Assembly: GCA_022605405.1 (NCBI GenBank)
Contig: JABYQQ010000014.1
Span: 1,054,001-1,118,000 of the forward strand
DNA: 64,000 nucleotides
Direction of reading: 5' to 3'
Origin: Earliella scabrosa
Lineage: Eukaryota; Basidiomycota; Agaricomycetes; Polyporales; Polyporaceae
In this document: positions 63,395-64,000 of the stretch, one piece after another
How the letters are laid out: every line of letters starts with the position of its first letter
Position numbering within the stretch: the stretch's first letter is position 1
Notes under the pieces: generated by a model
Told to the model about the DNA's origin: nothing
Databases searched by the model: none
Seen by the model: the letters and a program-made list of their open reading frames with translations, nothing else
Made by a program: the position numbers and the translations under genes

Positions 63395-63700
63395 ATGTCC
63401 AACTCCGCCCATCCAAACACCCCCACCACCTCGTCTCGTCCCGTCTGTGATCCGGCCACATTCGGGTGCAGCAGCACGCAGCGATCGCACGGTTAGTGAC
63501 ATCCTCGTGTTCGAAATCTCCGCCCATGCCTCGTTTTCCAGCAGTGACAAGCGTCAATCTACGCATGGTGGACCAACCCACAGCCGCATCGCAAAGATGC
63601 CTTGACCAACCTCTTTGCTGGCACGTCTCCTCCGACGGGTCGGAGCTCAGTGAGGCGGACTCGTTTTAGCCAACCTGATGCCGGCATTCCCGAAGGATAG
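63395..63700 (+). CDS. Possible very small unknown protein
   Basis: Not recognised. Two exons, 63395-63491 and 63552-63700, giving 81 residues. The second exon (WWTNPQPHRKDALTNLFAG, then TSPPTGRSSVRRTRFSQPD) looks coding. The first is Ser/Thr/Pro-rich. The acceptor is chosen only to keep this frame; another acceptor (ending 63541 or 63544) gives a different 48-codon ending that stops at 63669. It lies 20 bp after the preceding small gene, so the two could also be one locus with a wrong join. Confidence 0.33.
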
Positions 63701-64000
63701 TGGCAGACGGAGTGCGAGGATGACAGCGACGGGACGCCGCGTACGGCATAGAGGAGGAAAGGATGAAACGACCAGCGCATTCGATTGTTCACATTGACAA
63801 GACTATACAGTACGAGTACGGGTACGGGCAGGTCGAGAGCGTCAAAGCGAGGTGCGAGACAGTACATTCACGAACGTCCGTGACAGAGGAAACTTCGAGA
63901 TTCAAGGATACAATATCGGCATAAAGACAAAGACTAGGACTGAGAAGGGGACCACACACAAGCCTAACTCACAGCACTCACCAACCACACCGCATCATCC
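63701..64000. other. Right end of window
   Basis: No feature recognised. Confidence 0.4.

Overview
This window is nuclear DNA of a filamentous basidiomycete, most likely an Agaricomycete (inference). Genes are dense and cut by many introns of about 50 nt with fungal GT..CTAAC..AG signals. The gene set is typical of the group: UV-damage endonuclease, an intracellular GH1 beta-glucosidase, HET-domain proteins, a BTB/POZ protein of the basidiomycete type, an Ert1/AcuK-type PAS regulator and PEX3. Exon models were built by eye. For every gene given exon by exon the coding lengths sum to an intact reading frame.

Left part (1-24.8 kb): UVE1; then, on the minus strand, a BTB/POZ gene whose 3' end has been replaced by a duplicated SP​T5 3' end, followed by the complete SPT5; an F-box gene; a DUF302 gene; a HET-domain gene broken by one extra base; an NmrA-like pseudogene; a tiny mitochondrial-type gene head to head with PEX3; a 2.2 kb stretch without a recognisable gene; and a Gfo/Idh/MocA oxidoreductase containing two micro-exons.

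Middle (24.8-48 kb): a 16-exon GH1 beta-glucosidase; a small unknown gene; a PLC-delta-type phospholipase C; ERT1; an intron-containing tRNA-Asn; a 353 bp inverted-repeat element with a perfect 8 bp target duplication (non-autonomous, hAT-like); the first of two paralogous small acidic proteins; a PIF1 helicase; a predicted tail-anchored membrane protein; a NOSIP-type RING/U-box protein; and a divergent CK1-like kinase.

Right part (48-64 kb): a HAD-like protein; the second small acidic paralog; a tRNA-like relic; a second HET-domain gene; TOF1 (fork protection) and SLX1 (structure-specific nuclease) sharing one promoter that carries an MluI-box motif; and two very small genes at the right end.

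The most unusual item is the BTB-SPT5 chimera at 2884-4947. A segment of SPT5 (coding 3' end plus 3' flank) sits as a second copy fused in frame to a BTB gene. Both SPT5 introns inside the copy remain spliceable, and the reading frame is open to the SPT5 stop. This predicts a 611-residue protein joining a BTB domain to the SPT5 C-terminus.
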